A stretch of DNA of 64,000 nucleotides from Manihot esculenta (GCF_001659605.2 NC_035171.2:7855873-7919872); one strand, 5' to 3'; shown: positions 10,990 to 23,390, counted from the first letter of the stretch. The notes: a model not told the origin generated them from the sequence alone. Made by a program: numbers and translations.

Positions 10990-12450
10990 TTTTGTAGGTT
11001 TTAAAAGATTGGAGACGTTAGATATTAGTTGGAATAAATTCAATAAAAATATATTATCATCATAACATCACTCCACACTTTAATTCTTAGGGACATGTAT
11101 GATATGTTTGATTAATTTTGGATTTGTTTTCCTTACATTCATTCTACTTCTGAATAACTTACAGTTCTTGAATACAAGTTATAACAATTTCAATGGTACC
11201 TATCATTTAAATTTAAATTTTAAATTTTTTATTTTTACATTTATAAATTGATTATTTTAAAATAATAAATGGATTTCTCAAATATTTTTATATATGATTT
11301 TATAAAATTATGTATAAACTAAAATATTTCTCTTTATTATTTTTAAAATTTATTATATATATTATATTATATATATATATATATATATATAAATTCATAT
11401 TTTGCATTAAAATAATATAACTCAAATTAAATTTTAAATTAAATTTTAAAATAAATAAAATATAAATCATAATTTTATTAAAATATTTTTAGCTATAAAA
11501 TAACTAAGTATCTTTTTTATAATCTCGAGCCACATTATTTTTTTATAAATTATTCATCATCTCTATTTAAACTTTTTTGATTTATATACATATATATAAA
11601 GCAAGTTAAATTAAGAATATTAAAATCAATAAATACTTAATTATATTTCTTAAGTGTCAAATGTTTTTAATAGTTCTGCAAAATCATAATAACTAAAAGA
11701 ATAAAAATTAAAAATAATTGAAAGATAATTATAAACATGTCAAAATAATAGAATATATAAGTATAATATTTATTATAATTGAATATAAATAATTAAGAAA
11801 CATAAGAATATATAAAGTAGATATTTATTTATAATTTGCTTAATATATAAAGTATAATATTTATTATATAATTTGATATTTTATTTATTTATTTATATAA
11901 ATAAATACTGTGAATCACGCTAATTCGTAGTCACATATATTATATAATGAATGGCTCATTTCTTATTCAAGATATGTTTGATTAATCTTGGATTTGCTTT
12001 TCTTACATTCATTTTACCACAATTCATTCTACCACAACATTTTGTTATTTATCTTGTTACTTCTGCAGAGTTAAAGAACTTGAATAACTTACAATTCTTG
12101 GATATAAGTTATAACAATTTCAATGGCACCTGTTATTTGAAGGTAAATTTTAAATTTCTTATTTTTACATTTATAAATTATTTTTTTTATAAAAATTAAA
12201 TAGATTTTTCAAATGAGATTAGAAAAATTAGACATTAGTGAAAATAAATTTAATAAAAGCATCTTATCATCATTGTATGTTTGATTTTTGAAATTGTTTT
12301 CTTTACATTTATTCTACCACAATATCCTGTTAACTCCATTCTTTTTTTTTTTTTCCTTTCCTGCTATTCATGCAGAATTAAAGAATCTAAAGAGCTTAGA
12401 ATTCTTGAATATAAGTGATAACAGTTTCAATAGCACCTAGATAAACTTTA
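10990..12450 (+). pseudogene. Serially duplicated LRR exon modules of RLP locus 2
   Basis: Two kinds of small LRR exon recur. Type A (translation close to GF-RLE-LDIS-NKFN) appears at about 10,998-11,065 and 12,213-12,275. Type B (ELKNL-SLEFLDISYN-FNGT) appears at about 11,155-11,200, 12,069-12,142 and 12,376-12,440. Locus 1 has one of each (798-917 and 1014-1088), so the A-plus-B pair was tandemly multiplied here and then decayed: donors are missing or mutated, and type B at 12,069 is 74 instead of 75 nt. A TA microsatellite lies at about 11,365-11,391. Confidence 0.65.
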
Positions 12451-13042
12451 AATTCCTTTGTGTAATTTATCTTTGCATTTATAAATTTGATTATTTTTAT
12501 GAAAAATAAATGAGTTTCTCAAATGTTTTTATATATGGTTTTATAAAATCATGTATAAACTAAAAAATTTATCTTCATAAGTAATATTATTTATTAAAAT
12601 TTATTATATAAATTATGTATATCATAAATTTCACATTTGATGTTATATATGATGTAATTTAAATAAAATATTAAAATAAATAAAATATAAATCACAATTT
12701 TGTTAAATGTTTTTTAATAAAACGAGTGTAGCTACAAAAAAACTGAAAAAGATTATAATTTAATAATATTAAAAATAATTTATTTTAGAGATTTATATTT
12801 AGATAATATTTAATAATATTAATAAAATGTATAAGAGTATTAAACAATGCCCATAAATATATACTCAAAATACAAAATAATATTAAAAATACTTATTTAT
12901 ATTCAGCTAGGTGAGCTAATAATAGCATAATTAAATATGATATAATAACATTTTCAATGATATCATACACAAAATAATAGTTAAATATATTTTGGGCACT
13001 GATTAAATTTATTATTAAATTCTAAATTTTTCTCTATCTTAG
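12451..13042 (+). other. Last intron of RLP locus 2
   Basis: AT-rich, with no exon seen. It ends in the acceptor TCTATCTTAG before the last exon at 13,043. Confidence 0.6.
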
Positions 13043-13928
13043 GATTATGTGTACTGAAAAGTCTCGTTGAGTTGCATCTCCAAGGAAATCGACTTTCTGG
13101 CCCTCTTCCAGAATGTATTGGCAACTTCACCAACCTCCAATTTCTTGATCTGTCATTCAATCAGTTGAGTGGAAACATTCAATCTATTGTTTCTGAACTC
13201 ACATCCCTCAAGTATTTGCTTCTTCATGGCAATGAGTTTGAAGGCTCATTCTCATTTAGCGCTTTGGCCAACCACTCAAAACTTGAAGTATTTATACTCT
13301 CTCCTGGAAATAGCAGGCTAGAAGTGGAAACAGAAAATCCAACATGGTTTCCTGCATTTCAACTCAAGTACATTCAATTATCAAATTGCAGCTTAAACGT
13401 GAGAACTAGAGCTATTCCTAGCTTTCTTCATTACCAGTATGACATACGCTTTATTGATCTTTCTCATAATACGTTGGTTGGAGCATTCCCCACCTGGATC
13501 TTACAAAATAATTCCAATTTAGGAGTTATAAATTTGAGGAACAACTCATTCACAGGAACTTTTCAACTGCCCAATTTCAAGCATGATCTGGTTCAGTTAG
13601 ATATTTCGAGCAATAATCTCACTGGTATGCTGCCGAAGGAGTTTGGATTGGTCCTCCCAAGACTAGAATATATAAACATGTCGAGGAATAATTTCGGTGG
13701 TAATGTTCCTTCTTCAATCAGTAAGACGCCAGAACTATCTATTTTGGATTTATCCCATAATAATTTCTCGGGAGAGTTGCCAGGAAGTCTGTTTGCAAAT
13801 TGTACCATGTATTGTGCACTGATTCTATCAAACAACAATTTTCAAGGGAACGTTTTTCCTCAGGGTATGAACTTGAGAAGCATGACGGTATTGGATATGA
13901 AAAACAACAACTTCAGTGCGATGGTAGG

Positions 13929-14399
13929 TAGGGGTGAGCATTCGGTCGGTTCGGTTCAAAACCGAACCGAACCGAATAAACCGAAAACCGAAATTTTAGT
14001 TTTTATGAAAACCGAACCGAACCGATTTTGGTCAGAAACCGAATCGAACCGAACCGGTCTGATTCGGTTCGGTTCAGTTCGGTTTGATCGGTTTCGATTT
14101 TTAATATTTTTTTAATTTTTTACTCTTTATTTTTAGTATTTTAAAATTTAATTAAAATATTTTAATTTTAATATAATTTAATTTCTCTATATTATTGAAA
14201 AAATATATTATTATCCCTAATCGGTTCGGTTCGGTTTTTTCGGTTTTTTTCTGATCAAAACCGAACCGAACCGAAATAACCGGAATTTCTGAAATTTAAA
14301 ACCGAACCGAACAGAAATATATAAAAAATCGAACCAAATTTTCAAATCGGTTCGGTTCGGTCGGTTTTTTCGGTTTGAACCGGATTCTGCTCAGCCCTA
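13929..14399. mobile_element. hAT-type MITE inserted in RLP exon
   Basis: Non-coding element of 471 bp with terminal inverted repeats TAGGGGTGAGCA and TAGGGCTGAGCA (11 of 12 match), extended by long sub-terminal inverted repeats rich in CGGTTCGGTT/AACCGAACCG and an AT-rich centre. It is flanked by a perfect 8-bp target duplication ATGGTAGG (13,921-13,928 and 14,400-14,407). An 8-bp duplication and this end sequence fit the hAT superfamily. It interrupts the LRR codons at AMVG/ADLLNSS. Removing the element plus one target copy (479 bp) puts the upstream and downstream frames back in register. The paralogue at about 19,704-19,725 has the uninterrupted site (MVGVDLLNSS). Confidence 0.92.
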
Positions 14400-15641
14400 A
14401 TGGTAGGTGCAGACTTGTTGAATAGCAGCAGCCTATCAAGCCTCAATTTTTTTGACATATCCAATAACAAGGTATCCGGTCCAATTCCCAGACTTCTATG
14501 TAATCTGACCTATCTTGTCTTTTTAGATCTCTCAAAAAATAGGTTGTATGGATCTATGCCTTCCTGCTTCGATTCTTCATTATTGCGCTGTCTGTTTTTA
14601 CAAAAGAACAATCTAAGTGGACCCATACCCCATGAGCTTCTCAGAAGCCATAATTTAGGGGCACTTGATCTGAGGGATAACAATTTTTCTTGAAATATTC
14701 CATTTTGGATCGGTCAGTTCTCTGAATTGCAAGTGCTTTCATTGGGAGGGAATGCATTACACGGCCGTATTCCTAATCAGTTGTGTGAATTAAGAAATGC
14801 GAATATAATGGATCTTTCACGCAACTTACTTTTTGGTTCCGTGCCTACATGCTTTAGTAACATTTCTTTTGGCAATAATATATCAGTTGGAATGATGGAG
14901 GTAGTTGATATTATGTATTTTATGGGTTTCAACCCGAGTGCTCCCGATAAAATCGCTCTTAATCTTCATTTGCCATGGGTACATTGGGATTCTTCAGAAA
15001 TTGTGGAAGTGGAATTTGCAACGAAATATAGATACAACTCCTACAAGGGTGATATTATCAACTCAATGGCAGGAATAGATCTATCGTGCAATGAGTTAAG
15101 TGGCAGCATTCCTCAAGAAATTGGAGACTTACATGAAATTCGATCATTGAATTTGTTTCACAATCATATAACAGGATCTATACCAGTCAGTTTTTCAAAT
15201 CTAAGGAGTTTAGAGAGCTTAGATCTTGGCAACAATAATTTGAGTGGTGAAATCCCCAGTGAACTAGTTGCGCTGACCTTTTTGGAAACTTTCAATGTTT
15301 CATACAACAATTTATCAGGTAGCGTTCCTAATGGAGCGCAATTTGGAACTTTCGATGAAAACAATTACAGAGGTAATCCTGGTCTCTGTGGAGAACCCAT
15401 TCATAAGAGCTGCAAAAGTGATGAAGCTCCACAAACACCGCCACCATCTGCTGATGTAGAAGAGGAAGATGAAGGGGTTATTGATATGGTGTGGTTCTAT
15501 TGGAGTTTCAGTGGTTCCTATGTCACAATCCTATTGGTGTTGGCAGCAATCCTCCGTATCAACATGCATTGGCGCATGTTGTGGTTTTATTATGTTGATG
15601 TTTGTATTTATTCAATTTCCATTTGGGTTTGTCGGAACTGA

Positions 15642-16880
15642 TTTCAAGCAATAGTCTGACGGAAAGACACATTGTAATACAATATATATATATATTTGGT
15701 TTTAATGTTGATGTTGCCCTTATTTTGCTTTTGGTAGAATTCTGGTTTCTAGTAGTGGAAATGGAAGTGTTTAGGAAGGAAAAGATCTCTAGATTGATGC
15801 AATTTTAAAGGAATGGTTATTGGGTTTACTTTGCTGCAAAAATGCTAGGGCCATGAGGTGCTTTCATGGCTTCTGAATCACGGAGTGAGCAAATAAAATG
15901 GTCAAAAGAATATGGAATGTAAGGGAAGATTCATTCGCTGTACCAGATATGTTATTTCAAGCCGAATATCTTATCTTTTAGCTGTATTTTTTTTTATATT
16001 TAACTATTGAAGTTTGGTTCTTCTGATAATTTCATCTAAAAATTTATTATTAATTACAAATTAAATAATTAATATACTCCTATCTTGTTTTCTATTTATC
16101 AAAATTTATCCTTTAAATTTTATCTAATAAGATGAAATCATCATATTAGTTTTATATTTAAGATATAATATATAAATATATTATTTCTAAAATACAATTA
16201 TATTATTTTTTACTAATAATTTTTTATGTCTGTATAACACTCTAAATTTTAAAAAATAACTTTGTTGAAATATTTATATCCTGTATTGTAAATATATTTT
16301 TTTTCTGCATTTATAATTTGTGAATATATTGAATATGTGTGAAATAAAATAGTTAAAATAGTTTTGTTAAAAATTTTCATTATTTCTAATAAAAATATTG
16401 ATCGAATTAATACACTACTTAATTTGATAACTTTTTATTTATTTATTTTGTAGGATTTTATTTTTTTTATTTGCCTAATATGATGATGAAAATAAATAAT
16501 AATTTATTTTTTATAATACAAAACACACTAATTTTTTTATATAAAATATGAAAATTTAAAATAAATTATTCAATTTATCTAGTTTTACACATGTCTTATT
16601 ATACTAACACATATTTAATCTATAAATTATAAATATAAATATTTTAATGGAATTACTCTTACAAATTTAATGCGTGACTCTTAATAGAAAATAATAAAAC
16701 ATTATATTTATTATAATCTAGACATAATATATATTATATTTTAAAAATAAATATAAAATTATTTAAATAAAAATTTTAATTAAAAAAAAATTGAGAGATG
16801 ATTAAGAGTATTTTTTTATCATTTAAATTATAATGAATAATAAATTCAAATAAAGTGTTCATTACATTGACTTAATCATA
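15642..16880. other. 3' flank of RLP locus 2 and AT-rich intergenic DNA
   Basis: About 350 bp of mixed-composition sequence follow the stop and probably include the 3'-UTR; the rest is AT-rich without genes. The last part (16.5-16.9 kb) resembles intron sequence around 10.3-10.8 kb, marking the start of the next receptor copy. Confidence 0.5.
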
Positions 16881-18050
16881 AAAATATGATATATGAAATA
16901 ACATATAAAAAATTAATAAAATATAAATCATAATTTTATTAAACTGTTTTTGAATAGAGCATTTGCCTAGCATGAAATATAAGTTAGTAAATTATGCAAT
17001 CAGATGTTAGATTAAATTGTAATTTTGAGAAAAAAAAATGAAAAATTGAAAAAGTTAGACATTAGTTTTGCTGTGTGATTTACGATTTTTGAAAAATTAG
17101 AGAAGTGAGAAATTAACTTAAATAAATTCAATAAAAAGTATTTTATATCATCACTGGGATTATATCATTTAAGATTTTGATTTTTAATTGCATGTTTGCT
17201 ACAATGGATGGTGTATGTGTTAATTTTTGAAATTGATTTCTTTACACTCTGTCATAATTGCCAGGAGTATTTATGGATTGGTTCAACCAGGAAATTCAAT
17301 CAATTGCGAAGTGTTTATGGATTGATTCAACTATGAAATTCAATTAATTCAAGCCAATAAACTTAGTTAAACGGTTATATTAAAAAAATATATTTTATTT
17401 TTAAATTTTTATAAAATTAAATTAGTCATATTTTTAAAAATAATTAAAATAATATGTAAAAATTATTTTAATTTTTTAATTTCTAAAAATTAAAATTTTT
17501 GTTTTAAAATTAAGCTTTTTTTAATTTATAAAATTTTAAAGCGTATAATTTATAAAATTAATTAAATATTTTTTACTTTGTTATTATTTAATTTTTAATA
17601 TTTCAATTTAATTATGTTATTTTTATTTAATTATTTTATAATACTTTATGATTTATATTTTTGGATTGTGCTTTTATTAATAAAAATATGATATATAAAA
17701 TAAAATATAAAAAATTAATAAAATATAAATCATAATTTTATAAAACTGTTTTTGAATAGAGTATTTCCGTATCATGAAATATAAGTTAGTAAATTATGCA
17801 ATCAGAACGTTTAGATTAAATTGTAATTTTGAGAAAATAAAAAGATAAAAATTGATTTGTTCTTTTTATTAGCCTTACATAAATGCGTTGTGGTTTTACA
17901 GGTTTTGAAAAATTAAAGAAATTAGATATTAGTATGATAAATTAATCGTTAGGAGCTCTTACATTGTTTAAAATTTTAATTTTTAATAACATGTTTACTA
18001 CAATGGAAGGTGCATTCGCTATTCAAGGTATGTGTTAATTTTTGAAATTG
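16880..18050 (+). pseudogene. Degenerate RLP exon modules in a tandem duplication, locus 3 (5' part)
   Basis: A block of about 350 bp occurs twice, near 16,880-17,240 and 17,665-18,050 (shared phrases ATAAGTTAGTAAATTATGCA and TTAGATTAAATTGTAATTTT). Each copy contains a relic of the type-A LRR exon: about 17,085-17,220 and about 17,903-18,027. The second keeps a proper acceptor (TTTACAG) and donor (CAAGGTATGTG) but has stops. It is the decayed front part of the third receptor copy; no exon 1 is visible for it. Confidence 0.55.
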
Positions 18051-19520
18051 ATTTTTTTTTACACTATCATAATGATTAGGAGTGTCAATCAATTCAAACC
18101 AATAAACTTAATTAAATGATTATATTGAATTGATTTGAATATTTCATCTTTTAAGTTTTTTTTATTAATTTGATGGTTAATCAATAAATAATTATTTTAT
18201 ATTTAATTACACATCCTACATTTTAATTTTATCTTCTCTTTTTAGTTTTTGTGTTTGATTTGAATATAATACTAATTAGATTTTTATATTTATTATTAGA
18301 AATGTAATATCGCAATTCAATTATTTTATTTTTATTTTTTAATTTTTAAATAATTAAAAATTTCCATATTTTTACTCTTGCAGTATATTTTGTTATTTTA
18401 TTTTTTTATAATTATTTTAGATGTAATAATTTTTTAATTTCTATAAAATTAAAATAAGTCACATTTATGAAAAAAATAAATTAATATATATAAATTATTT
18501 TAATTTGTGTAAAATTTAAAAAAGTCATATTTTAAAAAATTAAAATAATGTGTAAAATATATTTTATTTTTTAATTTTTATAAAATTAAATTAGTCACAT
18601 TTCTGAAAATAATTAAAATAATATGTAAAATTATTTTAATTTTTTATTTTATTTTTTAATTTCTAGAAAAAGTAAAATTAAAATTTTTATTTTAAAATTA
18701 AAATTTTTCTAAAATTTACAAAATTTAAAAGTGTATAATTTATAAAATTAATTAAATATTTTTTACTTCATTATTGTTTGAAATTTAATATCTAAATTTA
18801 ATTATTTTATTTTCATTTATATTTTTTAATTGTGCTTTTGATTATATTAATAAATTTATCGTTGAAACTTTAATGATTTTTAATTGTATTTCATAATTAA
18901 TATACCATTAATATAGGATTAATTTCAATTTTAGAATTTATATGTTTTATATGATTATTATCATTAGGTTATTAATTATTAATTATACAATTATGTAATA
19001 ATTTAATTATTGTGAGTATACATTTTTATAGTCTACATACTACTTTATACTAAAATTATAAAATCATTTCAATTACATTTTTAAATAATTTAAATATGTA
19101 TTAAAACTGACATAATTCTTTTAAAAAAATTAAAATGCAAAAATATATATTTCGCTATGCTGTATAACATTTAAAATAGGAGACACCTTTTTCCTCCTAG
19201 GCATTTGAAGGGCTGAATATAAATTATATATGGTTATTTAAATCACCCCACTGCAGTAATTAAAATTTTTTTTATTGTTATTATAATTTTTTTGTACCAT
19301 TTAACCAATAAAACATTTTTTTTCAGAAAAAAAAAAACTTTTGACTTTAAGCAATTTTTTTAAAGATTTATTAGTTTGATAGTGTATATTATTACTATCA
19401 TAAAAATAGGCGACCGAAATTATTATTATATATATTTAAATTATAATTATAATTCAATTAATTTTTAAGAAGAACATTTGTTCATTAAATATTTTTTATT
19501 GATTTCATTTGATATGGTGC
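18051..19520. other. AT-rich intron/intergenic DNA
   Basis: No gene. Very AT-rich, with short phrases repeated within it (17,400-17,600 resembles 18,440-18,760). It ends at an acceptor-like GGTGCAG before the LRR relic at 19,523. Confidence 0.5.
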
Positions 19521-21103
19521 AGAATTAAGTAATCTGAAAACACTGAATATGAATTCTAATCAATTTCTGAGGAAATCTGTTTGCAAATTGTACTTTTTAC
19601 TGTACACTGATTCTATCAAACAACAATTTTCAGGGGAACCTTTTCCTCATAATATGAACTTAAGAAGTTTGATGGTGTTGGATATGAAAAACAACTATAG
19701 GGCAATGGTCGGTGTAGACTTATTGAATAGCTCCAGCCTATCTTTTTTGGACATGTCCAATAATAAGATACCATATAATTTGAGTGGCCTTGAATTTTCA
19801 GATCTCTCAGAAAATAGGTTGCATGGGTCTATATCTTCCTGCTTGAATTCTTCGTCATTGCGCTTTCTATTTTTACAAAAGAACAGTCTAAGTGGAGCCA
19901 TACCCCATGAGCATCTTAGAAGTCCTAATTTAGTAGCACTTGATCGATCTGAGGGATAATAATTTTTCTGAAAATGTTCCATCTTAGATCGGTGAGTTCT
20001 CTGAACTCTGTGTGCTTTTATTGGGAGGGAATGCATTACGCGGTCGTATTCTTAATCAGCTGTGTGAATTAAGAAATGGTAGGAGTAGATCTATCATGCA
20101 ACTAGTTAAGTGGTAGCATTCCTCTTGAAATTTGAGACCTGCTTGAAATTCGATAGTTGAATTTGTCTCCCAATCACTTAACAGTATCTATACCAGTCAG
20201 TTTTTCAAATCTAAAGAACTTAGAGAGCCTGGATCTTTGCAATAACAATTTGAGTGGTGAAATCCTCGGTGAACTTGCGAGATTCAGTTACTTTCTGTGT
20301 CACGCAACCTAATAGGAATACAGATTTAATAATTACCACGAAACTAATTGAATTAACTATTTTGGATCAAATTGGATATAAATTCAAAAGTTATTTAGAT
20401 TAGTTTGGACCAAACTTCAATTGGCATGGTGAGAAAAATTATACAGATTAATGAGACTTACGAAAAAAGGGTTATCCGTGTAAGACGAGATGAAATCGCC
20501 TAATTACTAACGAATCACGATAGTGGAGGATTGTATTGCAATTATATTCGATTCAGTTGCAATGAGAACGTCGCATATTTAGCATGAAAGAGCGCGAGAT
20601 TCAGCTACTTCTCCTCCCACATCGACAGACAGAAATTTAATAGTTAGTATAAAATTACTAAAATAATTTGAATTAATTATTTTGAGTCAAGTTGAACGTG
20701 GATTTAAAAGTTATTTGGACATCCAACTATTTCAGCTCAGACCTTTTTGGAAACTTTCACAGTTTCGTACAACAATTTGTCAGGTAGAGTTCCTGATACA
20801 AGCCAGTTTGGGACCTTCGATGAAAACAATTACAGAGGTAATCCAGGTCTTTGTGGAAAACTCATTCATAAGAGCTGCAAAAGTGATGAAGCTCCGCAAA
20901 CACCACCATCTGCTGATGTAGAAGAGGAAGATGAAGGGGGTATCGAAATGGTGTGGTTCTATTGGAGTTTCAGTGGAGCCTATGTCACAATCCTATTGGT
21001 GTTGGCAGCAATCCTCCGCATCAACAGGCCTTGGCGCATGTTATGGTTTTACTACGTTGATGTTTTTATTAATTCAATTTCCGTTTGGGTTTATCAGAGC
21101 TGA
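19521..21103 (+). pseudogene. Receptor-like protein (LRR-RLP) pseudogene, locus 3, C-terminal part
   Basis: The start of a type-B LRR exon (ELSNLKTLNMNSNQF) is fused by a large deletion to a point deep in the last exon (locus 2 position about 13,780), where it continues out of frame (FANCT-like codons read as KSVCKLYF). From about 19,630 LRRs match locus 2 closely (LLNSSSLSFLDMSNNK; FLQKNSLSGAIPHE) until a frameshift near 19,945. A diverged middle part (20,030-20,275) keeps DNA similarity but no frame. An insertion occupies about 20,279-20,735. The end, 20,747-21,103, is intact: NNLSG, YRGNPGLCGK, acidic linker, membrane helix and tail, nearly the same as locus 2. Broken copy of a plasma-membrane receptor. 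Confidence 0.85.
20279..20735. mobile_element. Unclassified insertion bounded by diverged direct repeats
   Basis: Splits the locus 3 codons between GEI-GEL and TFLETF, where locus 2 is continuous. The first about 120 bp (from GCGAGATTCAGTTAC) and the last about 130 bp (from GCGCGAGATTCAGCTAC) are diverged direct repeats sharing TTGAATTAACTATTTT-like and AAAAGTTATTT phrases, about 318 bp apart. Size and layout recall a small terminal-repeat (TRIM-like) element, but I cannot find a matching target duplication or a clear primer-binding site. Confidence 0.45.
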
Positions 21104-21199
21104 TTTCAATCAGTTATCTCAAAACTCAGAAGTGAGGTAACATACCAACAATTCAGTGCTTTGTCTTTAGCATTGGTAACATATTGATGCAATGTTATA

Positions 21200-23390
21200 G
21201 GACTGATTCATGATAGCAACAGTGACTGCTGTAGGTGGGAGAGAGTCACGTGCAACTCCACACTTGAAATAGCCTGCTCAAATTAATCCAAATAACTTTT
21301 GGATCTACTTTACATTTGATCCAAAATGGTAATTTTGCAACGTACTCATCACAACTGAATTCAATGCAATTGATAACCAAGACCAATCCAATACAATTGA
21401 TAACCAATACTAGATTCTCGGGTATTGTGGTTCACTAGTACCTTGAGCGGCTCCACCTCGTCTCTCACGAGTAGACCTTTACTCGCAGGCCCACTTGCGG
21501 CAGCTGACCGTTACACTCCGTCCTGCTAAATTTTACGACGTCCTTGTCGTAACTGAATCCAATACAATTGTTAATCCGGACTGGACCCTCGGGTATTGTG
21601 GTTCGTTAGTACCTCGGGCGGTTCCACCTTATCTCTCACGGGTAGCTATTTCCTCGCAGGCTCACTAGCTCCGCACAAAGCCAGGTCCAAACTGGCGCAA
21701 ATAACTTTTGGACCCACTTTCTACTTGGTCCAAAATGGTTAACTTAAATTATTTAGTAGTTTTGTGCTAACTATTATATACAATTTAATTTCTTTCAAAT
21801 TTACCAATGTGGAACGGAATAGTTGCTGCAAATCTGCAAGCAGACAGCTGACAGTTACACCACCAGGCACTCTCTTAATAATATAAAGCAAATACATATC
21901 GATGGTTATTATGAAGATACCAGTATTTGGTACCTTTAACTTTTCTCTTTTTCAGCCTTTTAAGGAGCTTATAAGCCTTAATTTGTCCTACAATGCAATT
22001 GCTGAGATAATTGAAAATGAAGTTATGTTTTGTTCTTATTTGATTTGTTTGTTATCTAAAATATATTATCCCATTTTTCTACTGCATATCTCTGTTCTAT
22101 GAATATAATTCTTAGAATCTGAAGACTACTGCTTCAAGAATTTCCAGATTCCCAAAGCTTTTTCATACTGAACAAGCTAGAGTATCTAGACTTGAGCTGG
22201 AACTTGCTTGACAAACAAGTATTAAAGGTTTTGGGTACATTCTCAGCCCTCAAATCTTTGGACCTGCGCAGTAATCTTATGGCAGGCCAACTATCTGAGC
22301 CAGGTACGTGCATTTGCAAATTTAATTTCAGTTTTTTTCTAATGCTTGAGTTTGCTAAGATTTTAATGAACTCAATTTGGAACAAATCTTGCTGAACTCA
22401 ACAACTTGAAGGTCCTTATTCTGCAAATGAATGAACTGAATGGAACTCTGCCAATTTCTTGTAACAAATTCTTCCATCAAATTTCTATTCCTATCCACAA
22501 GTACATCATTTCCATAATTTTATTAGCATGCTTTTCTTGGTAGATTTGGCAATTTCAGTCGTGTGGAGATTTTGGACTTGAGCTTGAACTATTTCACTGG
22601 AAAAATTCCACCAAACATGGGCCATCGGTCATCTCTCAGAGCTTTAAGTTTGAGGTGGAAACTGAATATTCCAATTGGGTTCCATCATTTAAGTTAAAGG
22701 TCCTTCTACTGCCTCGCTGTAATTTGAACAAGCTCTCCAACACTATTCCTACATTTCTCTTCTACCAGCATGAGTTGAAATTTCTTCATCTTTCTCACAA
22801 TAATTTGACAGGGAGGCTTGACAGGTTGCTTGAGAACAAGTCAAGACTTGAATTACTACCTTTGAGGAACAACTCTTTTGTCAGTTAAATGGCATGAACA
22901 ACTAGTGGGTTGATGTATCAGACAACAAATTATATGGAAAAATTCAGGCAAACATAGGGCAGATGCTTCCTTTGCAATTTATTTGAATTTATCCAAAAAT
23001 TCTTTTGAAGGTAGCATTCCATCATCCATTAGAGATTCTGTCTACTTGCAGCAACTAGACATGTCTTTCAATAACTTCTCAGGAGAAAAACCAAAAGAAT
23101 TGGTTGCCAATTCGGTCAATTTGCAGACTCTGAAGCTGTCAAGTAATTATAGATTTCATGGCCAAATAATCTCAGCACGCTTTAACTTGACTTTTCTAGA
23201 GTTTTTGCAACTGGAGAACAATCAGTTTACAGGATCTCTTTCAAAGGTGATCTTGAGAAGCTCTGAGCTTGTTTTATTTGATATTAGCAACAACATCTCT
23301 AGTAATATTCCTAGTTGGATCCGAAACCTGACATCTTTGAGGACACTTACAATAGGAACAATCAATTGAAAGGTTTGTTGGGGAAACAAT
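21200..23390 (+). pseudogene. Receptor-like protein (LRR-RLP) pseudogene, locus 4, different subtype, truncated
   Basis: A piece of exon 1 at about 21,203-21,262 (WIHDS, CCRWERVTCNST) is cut off by unrelated repeats. LRR exons follow at about 21,930-22,018 (FNFSLFQPFKELISLNLSYN), 22,116-22,303 (NKLEYLDLSWNLLDKQVL, donor CAGGTACG), about 22,383-22,455 (NLKVLILQMNELNGTLP) and about 22,546-23,390. The last part has a frame change near 22,640, a TAA at about 22,886, a TGA-rich break near 22,900-22,990, a further LRR run (22,983-23,340) and a frameshift at about 23,345 before homology stops near 23,385. No C-terminal cap or membrane helix remains. The LRR wording (SYNLNKLEYLDLS, ALKSLDLRSN) differs from loci 1-3, so this is another RLP branch. 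Confidence 0.82.
21275..21745. repeat. Unclassified nested repeat cutting RLP exon 1
   Basis: GC-richer than its surroundings. Inner halves 21,341-21,536 and 21,537-21,675 are diverged direct repeats (shared CTCGGGTATTGTGGTTC, GGTTCCACC/GGCTCCACC, CTCGCAGG). The outer parts 21,278-21,335 and 21,690-21,740 both carry AAATAACTTTTGGA and TGGTCCAAAATGG-like phrases. It has a mobile-element look and sits right at the break of the locus 4 exon 1, but ends and target duplication cannot be defined by eye. Confidence 0.45.

Larger units (their letters stand above)
8863..15641 (+). pseudogene. Receptor-like protein (LRR-RLP) pseudogene, locus 2, nearly full length
   Basis: Most complete receptor of the cluster. 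Exon 1 (8863-9259) encodes a signal peptide (MELANIAKCLLLGVVILW), the N-terminal LRR cap (GCFEEERLALLDFK ... CCKWERVTC) and first LRRs, ending at donor AAG-GT. Further exons: 9478 to about 9617, degenerate modules near 10,998, 11,155, 12,069-12,142, 12,213 and 12,376, and a long last exon 13,043-15,641 with about 20 LRRs, an island, the GNPGLCGEP cap, acidic linker (EEEDEG), membrane helix (about 15,490-15,560) and short tail. Lesions: TGA at 9124-9126 where the 60.8-kb relic keeps CGA; lost donors; a one-base-short module at 12,069; a MITE at 13,929-14,399; TGA at 14,691-14,693 in NNFS*NIP. Locus 3 has an almost identical C-terminus, so the two are recent duplicates. Not functional as it stands. 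Confidence 0.9.

Noticed and set aside
13593..13838. 81-codon ORF on the minus strand within the RLP last exon
   Set aside because: Antisense shadow of the LRR coding frame.
798..23390. Kinase domains that would make these receptor kinases
   Set aside because: No kinase motifs follow any membrane helix. The short tails ending soon after the helix are typical of receptor-like proteins.
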